Source: Ferrimonas pelagia (GTDB lineage: Bacteria; Pseudomonadota; Gammaproteobacteria; Enterobacterales; Shewanellaceae). Taken from it: a DNA stretch of 64,000 bases. This document shows positions 8,201 to 15,693 of this stretch, piece by piece. A program made the position numbers and the translations under genes. Every line of letters begins with the position of its first letter. Within the stretch, counting starts at the first letter, position 1. A model generated the notes under the pieces. The model did not search any database. It had not been told where the DNA came from and saw nothing but the letters and a program-made list of their open reading frames with translations. The stretch lies in contig NZ_BAABJZ010000094.1 of NCBI RefSeq assembly GCF_039543565.1, positions 1 to 64,000 of the forward strand, read 5' to 3'.

Positions 8201-8815
8201 ATGAAAACCGCGCTTCTGTCCGGCTACGCCCTCATCCTAACGGGCGCCTTACTGCAATGCTCAGGCTCAGAGGCTCTGCCCACGGTGCGCTCACAATTGG
8301 TGCCCAGCCCGATCCCCAGTGCCCCGCTGGCACGCGTCCACCGCGCCGACGCCAACGCCGCTGCCACAGCCTGGATCGCCCCAACGGACGCCCAATTTGG
8401 ATCCATGGCCCGGCAATACCATCAACATCAAGGGCCGGTTCAGTGGCGCGATCAGATCTACCTAGCCGACGATAACGGCATTGAGCTGTTGGGCTTTACC
8501 CTGCTCGGCCCCGCTCCGGAAGCCGACCCCTCAGGCGAAGTGCAGATCCGGCAACGCTGGCAGCAGTTTCACGCAACGCAACAATGGGGAGACTGGTCTA
8601 GCCATAACTGGCCGGACACGGCATGGTTTGGCCCGCTCGGCTCCGAGTTGGATCCTCAGTGGATCTGCCGTCAACGCCGCTGCCTGGCCGAGTTGGACTT
8701 TGCCCACAATGAAGCACGCCAGCGCCTGCTAACCCAGCGCCGGCTGCCCGCCCATATGCGCCTGCAGATCATCGACTCATTCAATCACAGCCTGTTGATC
8801 CTGACCCGCTACTAG
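8201..8815 (+). CDS. Exported protein of unknown function
   Basis: A 204-residue protein with an N-terminal signal (MKTALLSGYALILTGALLQC). A Cys sits where a lipobox would be, but the preceding Gln is atypical, so lipoprotein status is uncertain. The mature part has many Trp, Gln and His residues (WSSHNWPDTAWFG) and two Cys (WICRQRRCLAEL) that could pair. I do not recognise a family. The start at 8201 is chosen because GGGGAG precedes it and the signal peptide begins there. It follows the GGDEF-EAL gene by 32 bp and is probably co-transcribed with it. Confidence 0.6.
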   Translation: MKTALLSGYALILTGALLQCSGSEALPTVRSQLVPSPIPSAPLARVHRADANAAATAWIAPTDAQFGSMARQYHQHQGPVQWRDQIYLADDNGIELLGFTLLGPAPEADPSGEVQIRQRWQQFHATQQWGDWSSHNWPDTAWFGPLGSELDPQWICRQRRCLAELDFAHNEARQRLLTQRRLPAHMRLQIIDSFNHSLLILTRY

Positions 8816-8863
8816 CCCGGCGTCGCCAACCCCAACAACCCATGATCCCAACGGCCAAATACA

Positions 8864-8893
8864 CGAAGGCCTGACTCAAGAGCCAGGCCTTCG
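8864..8893. terminator. Bidirectional terminator between convergent genes
   Basis: A perfect stem CGAAGGCCTG / CAGGCCTTCG with a 10-base loop lies between the exported-protein gene (plus) and gnd (minus). It is placed to stop both transcripts, although T runs are short. Confidence 0.7.
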
Positions 8894-8934
8894 TTCACCA
8901 TCCGGCGATCATCAAGCGCAAAGCGCGCCGGGGA

Positions 8935-10452
8935 TCAGCCCATCTTATGCATGGCACGCTCAGCGGTGCCCCACTCAACGTGGTACATCTCACCCGCAGG
9001 TGCATCCGTACGCTCGAAGGTGTGCGCACCAAAGTAGTCGCGCTGACCCTGCAGCAAGTTCGCTGGCAAGGTTTCCAGACGGTAGGAGTCGTAGTACGCC
9101 AGCGCAGAGCTGAACGCGCCACACGGAATGCCCAGCACGGTGGCGTTGGCGATGGCTTTGCGCCAGTTCATCTGGTGCGTCGCGATCTCGTCAACGAAGA
9201 ACGGATCCAGCAGCAGGTTGGCCAGATCTTCATTGCGTACATACGCGTCGGTGATCTTCTGCAGGAACACCGCGCGGATGATGCAGCCGGCACGCCAGAT
9301 CTTGGCGATGGCGGCGAAGTCCAGGGTCCAACCATTGGCGCGGGCAGCGCTGGCCATCAGCTGGAAGCCCTGGGCGTAAGCACAGATCTTGGAGCAGTAC
9401 AGCGCGTCATGCAGCTGCGCAATGGTAGCCGCCTTTTCCGCTTCACTTGGCTTCTCGCCTTGCGGTCCTAGCAAAATGCATGCCGCGTGAACACGCTCGC
9501 TCTTCAGCGCCGACATGGCACGGGCGTAAACCGCCGCGGTGATGGTCGGTGCCGGGCTGGCCAGCTCCAACGAGCTCATCGCCGTCCACATGCCGGTACC
9601 TTTCTGGCCGGCACGATCCAGGATCACATCCACCAGCGGCGCATCGGTGGCGCTGTCCATCTCCTCCAGCACTTCCGCGCTGATCTCGATCAGGTAGCTG
9701 TCCAGCACGCCCTGGTTCCACTCACGGAAGACCGCGGCGATCTCTTTGGGGCTCATCTGCAGCGCATCACGCATCACGTGGTAGGCTTCGCAGATCAGCT
9801 GCATATCGGCGTATTCAATGCCGTTATGCACCATCTTCACGTAGTGACCGGCACCGTTCGGGCCTATGTACTCGGCACACGGCTCGCCTTCGGTGACCGG
9901 GTTCCCCGGCTCAGCGCGCTCGATCGGCTTGCCGGTTTTTGGATCCACCTTGGCGGCGATGGCCTGCCACATCGGCTTAATGCGCTCCCAAGCACGGCGA
10001 TCACCCGACGGCATCAGGGAAGGACCGAAACGGGCGCCCTGCTCGCCACCAGAGACGGCGGTCGAGAAGAACATGAACAGACCGTCGTACATCTTTTCAC
10101 GACGTACGGTGTCGCTCCACAGGCTGTTACCGGTATCCACCACGGTATCGTCCGGGCCGATCCCCGCTTCAATCAACTTGCGGCATACGCTGTCCACCGG
10201 GGCCCCTGCGGGTACAGAAAGCACGATGGTGCGGGGGGCTTTGACCTTGGCCAACAGATCGACAAAGGACTCACAACCTTGCACACGGGTGGCGTCGGTC
10301 TTGTTTTCCAACCGATCTTGCGCCAATACGCCCTCGACTTTCCCTTGGTCCAGATCGAACGCGGCCACTTGATAGCCGTTGTCCGCCAGGTTCAGGGTCA
10401 GGCTCTTGCCCATCACACCCAAACCTACAAAACCAATATCGCAAAGCGCCAT
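8935..10452 (-). CDS. gnd: 6-phosphogluconate dehydrogenase (decarboxylating)
   Basis: A 505-residue protein that oxidises and decarboxylates 6-phosphogluconate to ribulose-5-phosphate with NADP+ in the pentose phosphate pathway. The Rossmann motif GFVGLGVMGKSL (about 7-18) and the catalytic signature GAGHYVKMVHNGIEYADMQLI (about 195-215) are present. It is longer than the 468-residue E. coli enzyme, mostly through an insert around residues 165-190, a form seen in Shewanella relatives. It is monocistronic, convergent with the preceding gene, and preceded by a long gene-free stretch. Confidence 0.95.
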   Translation of the reverse strand: MALCDIGFVGLGVMGKSLTLNLADNGYQVAAFDLDQGKVEGVLAQDRLENKTDATRVQGCESFVDLLAKVKAPRTIVLSVPAGAPVDSVCRKLIEAGIGPDDTVVDTGNSLWSDTVRREKMYDGLFMFFSTAVSGGEQGARFGPSLMPSGDRRAWERIKPMWQAIAAKVDPKTGKPIERAEPGNPVTEGEPCAEYIGPNGAGHYVKMVHNGIEYADMQLICEAYHVMRDALQMSPKEIAAVFREWNQGVLDSYLIEISAEVLEEMDSATDAPLVDVILDRAGQKGTGMWTAMSSLELASPAPTITAAVYARAMSALKSERVHAACILLGPQGEKPSEAEKAATIAQLHDALYCSKICAYAQGFQLMASAARANGWTLDFAAIAKIWRAGCIIRAVFLQKITDAYVRNEDLANLLLDPFFVDEIATHQMNWRKAIANATVLGIPCGAFSSALAYYDSYRLETLPANLLQGQRDYFGAHTFERTDAPAGEMYHVEWGTAERAMHKMG

Positions 10453-11367
10453 GTGCGTTTTCCCCTGAAAGAAAGTTACTACAACTAAAATCGGGGCGGA
10501 TTATACATACTGGCCGGACTGCGCGTAAGTGTGAAAGGCCGTTAATTTTGGTTTCTGGAGGTTAAGTGCGAGATCTTTGAACACACACCACAAAAGCCCC
10601 CTCACGCCGCGACAACGCACGCACTATCACGCCGACGCGCAACCCTGATCACAATAAGGGAGTGCTCCAGCAAGGATCTCACGCTCCACCGACGCATTGG
10701 CTCACGCCAATTCACACCCCATCACAGCATTTGCGTGTGATAACGCGGTTTTTCTCACACCAACAGGCTTTGCTCTCACTTTAACCGCGGTGCTACCGGA
10801 GACAAAAATGCATCAGCATGCTCGGTATATCGCCCTATCATCGCCACACAGCGCGCGCTCAGCTTTTCACATTGCGCCACAACGTCGGATCGATGGTGTA
10901 ACTTAATCACCATTATGTTTGTGACAAGACAGCTCACCGCCAATCAAACGAGGCAACCCGCGCATGACGTCTCAGGTTATCACCACGCTGCCGCCATATT
11001 GCCACCGCCACGTGCCGCAGCAGAAAGCCACTCGGGAACGAACGGACAAGGCAGCGTAAGCATTTGATGAAAGGGGAAATAAGCCAACCAAGAAGGGAAA
11101 AAACCATGTCGTCGACAAACATGGACAGCCGCGCCAATGGCTTTGCGCGCACAACGACGGGGTTCGACGTATGGAAGAGGGGGGGTGGGCCATTACTCGT
11201 GCTTGTCAGGCTTTTGGGGGCGCTTTATTGATGGCAAATTGGGTGGGAAACCTCTCTTTGCCGAGCGCTTTTTGGGGTGAGTAATGGCCCGGACGTCAGT
11301 GTACGCGAACGCCGACAGGGATCACCCATTACGCCACAGACTTACTCTACTCCCCACAAAAACCACC
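10453..11367. other. 915-bp region without a recognisable gene
   Basis: The stretch between gnd and the MOSC gene has no reading frame with a ribosome site, plausible codon use or recognised similarity. It should hold the gnd promoter near 10453-10560. An unusual feature is a 12-bp perfect inverted repeat (11187-11198 and 11279-11290) flanking about 80 bp of T/G-rich sequence. Small open frames at 10697-10906 and 10934-11152 look like chance. Confidence 0.6.
11187..11290. repeat. Inverted repeat GGGCCATTACTC / GAGTAATGGCCC
   Basis: The two 12-base arms are perfect reverse complements separated by 80 bp. There is no gene inside. It could be the ends of a tiny degenerate mobile element, a long-loop RNA structure, or paired binding sites. 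No target-site duplication is obvious. Confidence 0.5.
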
Positions 11368-12213
11368 CTAGTCTTGCACCGGCTCACACTCCAACAGATC
11401 TCCCACCCGGATGTTAGCGCCAACACCGCCAGTCAAGATGGCGTTGCCGCCAAAGTAGGCGCCGCGCTTCTCCAGCGGGTTCAACGTCATCAGGCTGCGC
11501 AGCGGCTGTTTTGCGTTGGGCCGCTCGCCGGTGATCTGATCCAACGTGGTGATCGGACAGCGTTCACAGGGTTTGCGAATAGCCAGTTGATAATCGCTGT
11601 GACGCAAGTTGTGCTCAAACAGTTCATCGAACGGCGCCGTAAACGCATCCACCACGATATTGGCCCGAAACCGTTCCATCCCCACCGGCGTATCACCGGC
11701 CTGAACAAGCGCCGCATTGAGACTATCCAGACTTTGCTGCGAAGCGATCAGGAACGGAAAGCCGTCGGCAAACTCGGTATGGGACTCCTCATCGGCATGC
11801 AGATACTTGGCCTTAATATGGCGCGGCTGGGCGCGGTTGAAACGCACTAGACGTAACGGTGCACCACGAAACTCGCCCAATATCTGGGTAAACCAAGCCG
11901 AAGCGACCGCCCCCTCATCCCGTGCCTGACATTCGCTATCCCACACCCGAACGGGGGTGAGATCCGCCTGGGCCTGCTCCAGCGGCAGCGTCAAACACGC
12001 CTCACCACAGCGCAACGTTAAACACTCATCATCCAGCGCCGTCGCAATGGTGGCCATCTTCGGCAACTGACGCTGGGTAACGAAGCGGCCATTGCCATCC
12101 ACCAGCATCCAGTGTCGATCCCAGGGCAAGCCCGTGACGCTCAGGCTCGAATGCGTCAGATGGATCCCCTGCAGGGATTTGACCGGGTAGATATAGAGAT
12201 CGGTAATGCGCAC
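11368..12213 (-). CDS. MOSC domain protein (YcbX-like, no ferredoxin domain)
   Basis: A 281-residue protein with an N-terminal MOSC beta-barrel (MRITDLYIYPVKSLQG, about 1-90) and a C-terminal MOSC domain (about 125-275). The conserved Cys expected to bind the molybdenum cofactor is in RKPCERCPITTLD. Family members carry Moco and reduce N-hydroxylated substrates. E. coli YcbX has an extra C-terminal 2Fe-2S domain that is missing here, so this one would need a separate electron donor. It is a single gene on the minus strand. Substrate is unknown. Confidence 0.85.
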   Translation of the reverse strand: MRITDLYIYPVKSLQGIHLTHSSLSVTGLPWDRHWMLVDGNGRFVTQRQLPKMATIATALDDECLTLRCGEACLTLPLEQAQADLTPVRVWDSECQARDEGAVASAWFTQILGEFRGAPLRLVRFNRAQPRHIKAKYLHADEESHTEFADGFPFLIASQQSLDSLNAALVQAGDTPVGMERFRANIVVDAFTAPFDELFEHNLRHSDYQLAIRKPCERCPITTLDQITGERPNAKQPLRSLMTLNPLEKRGAYFGGNAILTGGVGANIRVGDLLECEPVQD

Positions 12214-12305
12214 GATGCGGGCTCCTGTTCTTGTTGGATTTCCCCCGCATCATAGCGCTAAGCGGAGGAGGAATAGAGGGCTTTCAGCGTTCTCAGCGCC
12301 GATCT

Positions 12306-13922
12306 TCAAGTCTGCGCCAAGATCAGCTGTGCACATTTATCGCCAATCATCATGCATGGCAGGTTGGTGTTGCCCCGCACTATCGTCGGCATGATTGATG
12401 CGTCGGCTACCCGCAAGCCATCAATGCCATGCACTTTCAGTTGATTGTCCACGACCGCCATCTCATCCTGGCCCATTTTGCAGGTGCCCACCGGGTGGTA
12501 ATCCGTGCCCACGTATGCACGAATAAAAGCGTGGATCGCGTCATCATTGTGGCAATCACTGCCGCCTTTGGTCTCGGGCCCGATGATCCCGCCCCACGCC
12601 TTGGCCTGCATCAGCCGCTCTACCGTTCGAAATGCGGTTAACAGCACTGGGAGATCCCGAGGATCGGACAGGAATCGAAAATCAATCTTCGGTTGCTGCT
12701 GCGGATCCGCGCTGTGTAACTCAACCACACCACGACTAAGAGGAGTCAAATTACAAGCTCGCACCGAAACGCCGTGTTGATCGGGCGGCGTGTCAGTCAG
12801 GTTGTACATCAATGTCGGCATCAGATGCAGCTGAATGTCTGGCGCCGGCAAACCGGCCATCGAGTGACAAAAGGCCCCGACCTCAACCATGTTATGACTG
12901 GCCGGGCCGCGTTTTCGGATGAAGTAATCGGCGGCAACCTTAAGCTTCGCCCAGGCACTATTGGCGATGCCATTCATGGAATAGGGCTCAGAGCAGGGGT
13001 AATTCATCAGCAAACTTAAGTGATCCTGCAGGTTTTCCCCCACTCCCGGCAGATGGTGTTGCAGCGCGATCCCCAACGGCTCAAGCTTGGCCCGGTTGCC
13101 TATCCCCGACAGCATCAACAATTGCGGCGTGTTAAACGCCCCGGCACATAGGATGACCTCTTTATTCGCCCTAAAGTGCAGCGCCCTTCCCTTGCGCGTT
13201 GCCTGAATGCCGACCGCTTTGCCACCTTCGAGCAGCACCTTTTCCACCAAGACGCCGGTTTCGATGCGCACATTCGACCGGCCCCTGAGCGGCGCAATAA
13301 ACGCCTTCGACGTGCCCTGGCGCTGCCCCCGATGCACATTCGCGTGATAACGCCCGCTCCCCTCCTGGCAGCGCCCATTAAAATCGTCGTTCGCAGGGAG
13401 CCCCAACTCCCGCCCCGCTTGAACGAATCGCTCCAGCAGCGGGTTATCGAATGTGGTGGGGTTGATCCGGCACTCGCCGCGGTCCCCATGAAATTCACTG
13501 GGTTGCCCGTTACACCAGGTTTCTATCGACTTGAAGTGCGGCAACAGCTCCCGATAGCCCCAGCCCTGGTTGCCCAAGGCGGCCCAGTGGTCATAACACG
13601 CCGCATTGCCCCGAATGGCCACCATGCCATTGATGTTGCTCGAGCCACCGAGCATCTTTCCGCGCGGCTGCGCCAGCCGGCGATGATCCAGATGACGCTG
13701 CGGCTCCGAGTCCATGGCCCAATTGAGTCGCTTATTCTTGACGACCTCTGCGGTGCCTCCAGGCATATGGATCATCGGGTTGACGTCCTTAGGCCCCGCT
13801 TCCAGCAGCAAGATCCGATGCTGTTGCGAGCTTGCCAAACGATTGGCCAGCACCCCTCCCGCCGAACCTGAGCCGACCACAATGTAATCGTAGTGTCCGA
13901 GCATTTCCGATGACGCGTCCAT
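12306..13922 (-). CDS. GMC-family FAD oxidoreductase (choline/alcohol dehydrogenase-like)
   Basis: A 538-residue flavoprotein of the glucose-methanol-choline family. The FAD-binding motif VVGSGSAGGVLANRL lies near residues 15-29, the second signature RGKMLGGSSNINGM near residue 90, and CAGAFNTPQLLMLSGIG near 263. The C-terminal catalytic segment includes YHPVGTCKMG. Such enzymes oxidise alcohols, often feeding quinones. The lack of a neighbouring betB or betI argues against a dedicated glycine-betaine role. It is monocistronic; Met1 or Met8 could be the start. Confidence 0.88.
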   Translation of the reverse strand: MDASSEMLGHYDYIVVGSGSAGGVLANRLASSQQHRILLLEAGPKDVNPMIHMPGGTAEVVKNKRLNWAMDSEPQRHLDHRRLAQPRGKMLGGSSNINGMVAIRGNAACYDHWAALGNQGWGYRELLPHFKSIETWCNGQPSEFHGDRGECRINPTTFDNPLLERFVQAGRELGLPANDDFNGRCQEGSGRYHANVHRGQRQGTSKAFIAPLRGRSNVRIETGVLVEKVLLEGGKAVGIQATRKGRALHFRANKEVILCAGAFNTPQLLMLSGIGNRAKLEPLGIALQHHLPGVGENLQDHLSLLMNYPCSEPYSMNGIANSAWAKLKVAADYFIRKRGPASHNMVEVGAFCHSMAGLPAPDIQLHLMPTLMYNLTDTPPDQHGVSVRACNLTPLSRGVVELHSADPQQQPKIDFRFLSDPRDLPVLLTAFRTVERLMQAKAWGGIIGPETKGGSDCHNDDAIHAFIRAYVGTDYHPVGTCKMGQDEMAVVDNQLKVHGIDGLRVADASIMPTIVRGNTNLPCMMIGDKCAQLILAQT

Positions 13923-14181
13923 AGCAAGCTCCCTGCAATCTTCTTGATATATGCAAACACTCAGGAATGTAACCCACTATTAATAACAAGCTTTTCACTC
14001 CGCTGACAATGAGACTCCCCACCAGAAGACAGACCTGGCGTCCACAGCCATAGTCTCATCAGCGACTCGGCGCCCACCAACCTGTCACGCGACGCTAGAG
14101 CTTTGCTAACAGGCGGGTATACTTGCGAGCAATTCATTTCGCCAACCGATGGCGAGATCCGTTCATCACAAGGTGATCCCT

Positions 14182-14781
14182 ATGCGCGCATTTGTACTTC
14201 GAGCCCGCGCCGCTCCAACCGATAGTCAAAAGTTGCTGGCCGGTGTCGGCAACGACGCTCACACCGAGATCCTGGCCCATACCCTGATGAATGGGATCTT
14301 CGTGGCCCAGTCGCACCGCGAAGACGTCATCGTCCATCTGGTGCTGGAGAGCACCCAGGATTACTCCCGCACCATCACCTTCACCTCCAATGAGCTGCGC
14401 AACATCGGTGGCTTTCACGAGCAAGCGCTGATCAGCAAGGTGGTGACCGCGCTGGATGCCTCCAAAGGCATGGGCAAAGAGCAGCTGCGTCAGGTGGAGT
14501 CCGGCATTACCGTGCGCACCATCAGCTTTGAAAAGCTGGTGGCGGAGCTGGCCGCCGACTATCAGATCTTCATGATGGACAAGAAAGGCGACAGCGTTCG
14601 CGAGCAGGAATTTGCCGGCGACTGCTGCTTCCTGCTGACCGATCACATCCCGATGCCGAAAAAGAGCTACAACAGCTTAAAGCGCCTGGGTGTGGAGAAG
14701 ATGAGTCTGGGGCCCAAGATGCTGTTCGCCTCCCAATGCATCGTGCTGATCCACAACGAGCTGGATCTGCGTCAGGGCTAA
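14182..14781 (+). CDS. trmY: TrmY-like SPOUT RNA methyltransferase
   Basis: A 199-residue SPOUT-fold methyltransferase matching the TrmY (UPF0217) family. Archaeal TrmY makes N1-methylpseudouridine at tRNA position 54. Family features are the N-terminal MRAFVLRARAAPTDSQ, the central FMMDKKGDS, and the C-terminal trefoil-knot segment LLTDHIPMP ... LGPKMLFASQCIVLIHNELD. The start at 14182 follows AAGGTG and matches the family N-terminus. Bacteria normally carry m5U54, so the bacterial substrate is uncertain. It is a single gene with its own promoter region and terminator. Confidence 0.85.
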   Translation: MRAFVLRARAAPTDSQKLLAGVGNDAHTEILAHTLMNGIFVAQSHREDVIVHLVLESTQDYSRTITFTSNELRNIGGFHEQALISKVVTALDASKGMGKEQLRQVESGITVRTISFEKLVAELAADYQIFMMDKKGDSVREQEFAGDCCFLLTDHIPMPKKSYNSLKRLGVEKMSLGPKMLFASQCIVLIHNELDLRQG

Positions 14782-14799
14782 GCCAGCCGCCAAACGTCC

Positions 14800-14836
14800 A
14801 AAAGGGGCCAACATCGAACGATGTTGGCCCCTTTTG
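14800..14836 (+). terminator. Rho-independent terminator of trmY
   Basis: A long stem AAAGGGGCCAACATCG / CGATGTTGGCCCCTTT with a 3-base loop and a T run lies about 20 bp after the trmY stop. It can also act on the convergent SDR transcript. Confidence 0.9.
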
Positions 14837-14850
14837 CGCGCTCGCCGACC

Positions 14851-14878
14851 TCAGCTGAATCTCCTCAGCTGAATCTCC
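14851..14878. repeat. 14-bp tandem duplication at the 3' end of the SDR gene
   Basis: TCAGCTGAATCTCC occurs twice in a row, followed by a third partial copy (TCAGCTG). The 14-bp unit shifts the reading frame, so the duplication itself supplies the SDR stop codon (14865-14867). Confidence 0.85.
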
Positions 14879-15623
14879 TCAGCTGCGACAGCGGCAGACA
14901 GCGCAACAACCCTTGCACCAAGGCCCAGGGCCAGGCCGGTACATAGACATTGGCCCCCTCCTTTTCAATGGCCCGAACCATGGCCCGGCAGCCGGTTTCG
15001 GTATCGACAATGAACGGCATCTTCTCAACCTGGCCGTTGATCTCAGAGCGGATAAAGCCCGGATGCACGGTGGTCACCGTGATGGGCGTGCCCAGCAGAT
15101 CCACCCGCATGCCTTCACTCAAAGAGGTCAACGCCGCCTTGGTGGCCGCGTAGACGGTCAAGGCCCGGCGAAAACCGCGCACCGCACTGACCGAGGAGAT
15201 GGTCACCAGGTGGCCGGCATTCTGCGCACGGAAGATCGCCAGCGCCGCCTCGCACTGCGCCAAGGCGGAGACGAAATTGGTGATGGCCGTCTGCTTATTG
15301 GCCTCGAAATGACCGGTGCCCACCGAGGCGCCTTTGCCCATACCGGCATTGACGATCACCCGATCGATGGTGCCGCCAAAGTCCTGCCGAAACCCATTGA
15401 ATACCGCGAACACCTGCTCATGGTCATTCACATCCAGTGCCCGTACATACACCCGTATGGCCGGGTAGGCCAGCTCCAGCTCCGACTTAAGCGCATCCAG
15501 TCGGTCCGTCCGGCGCGCGCACAGCGCCAGATCCCGCCCCATCGCCGCAAACTGCCTGGCCATCTCCCGTCCCAGCCCGGAACTGGCGCCGGTGATCACG
15601 ATCCCCTGCCTCACCTTACCCAT
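14865..15623 (-). CDS. Short-chain dehydrogenase/reductase
   Basis: A 252-residue classical SDR. It has the NAD(P)-binding motif TGASSGLG (near residues 11-18), NAG (NAGMGKG), the catalytic Ser in TISSVSA and the YAATK catalytic pair. The substrate cannot be inferred. The frame is open to 15710, but ATG 15623 has an AGGGAG site 7 bases upstream and begins directly before the Rossmann fold, so it is preferred. It lies 70 bp downstream of an M3 peptidase gene on the same strand. A short tandem duplication defines its C-terminus (RRFS). Confidence 0.88.
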   Translation of the reverse strand: MGKVRQGIVITGASSGLGREMARQFAAMGRDLALCARRTDRLDALKSELELAYPAIRVYVRALDVNDHEQVFAVFNGFRQDFGGTIDRVIVNAGMGKGASVGTGHFEANKQTAITNFVSALAQCEAALAIFRAQNAGHLVTISSVSAVRGFRRALTVYAATKAALTSLSEGMRVDLLGTPITVTTVHPGFIRSEINGQVEKMPFIVDTETGCRAMVRAIEKEGANVYVPAWPWALVQGLLRCLPLSQLRRFS

Positions 15624-15693
15624 ACACACTCCCTGTCTCTGCTCTCGCCGGCCGCAAAACGGCCAGATCTCCCTTAACTTGCCCCAGGCCCGA

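Noticed and set aside
9487..10488. 333-residue plus-strand frame opposite gnd
   Set aside because: Antisense shadow of gnd, with no ribosome site or recognisable domain.
10722..10770. TGTGA...TCACA pair resembling a CRP site
   Set aside because: The spacer is about 14 bases, not 6, so it does not fit CRP or FNR geometry.
10934..11152. 72-residue basic minus-strand frame in the gnd-MOSC gap
   Set aside because: GTG start without a ribosome site, no similarity noticed, and composition like the non-coding flanks.
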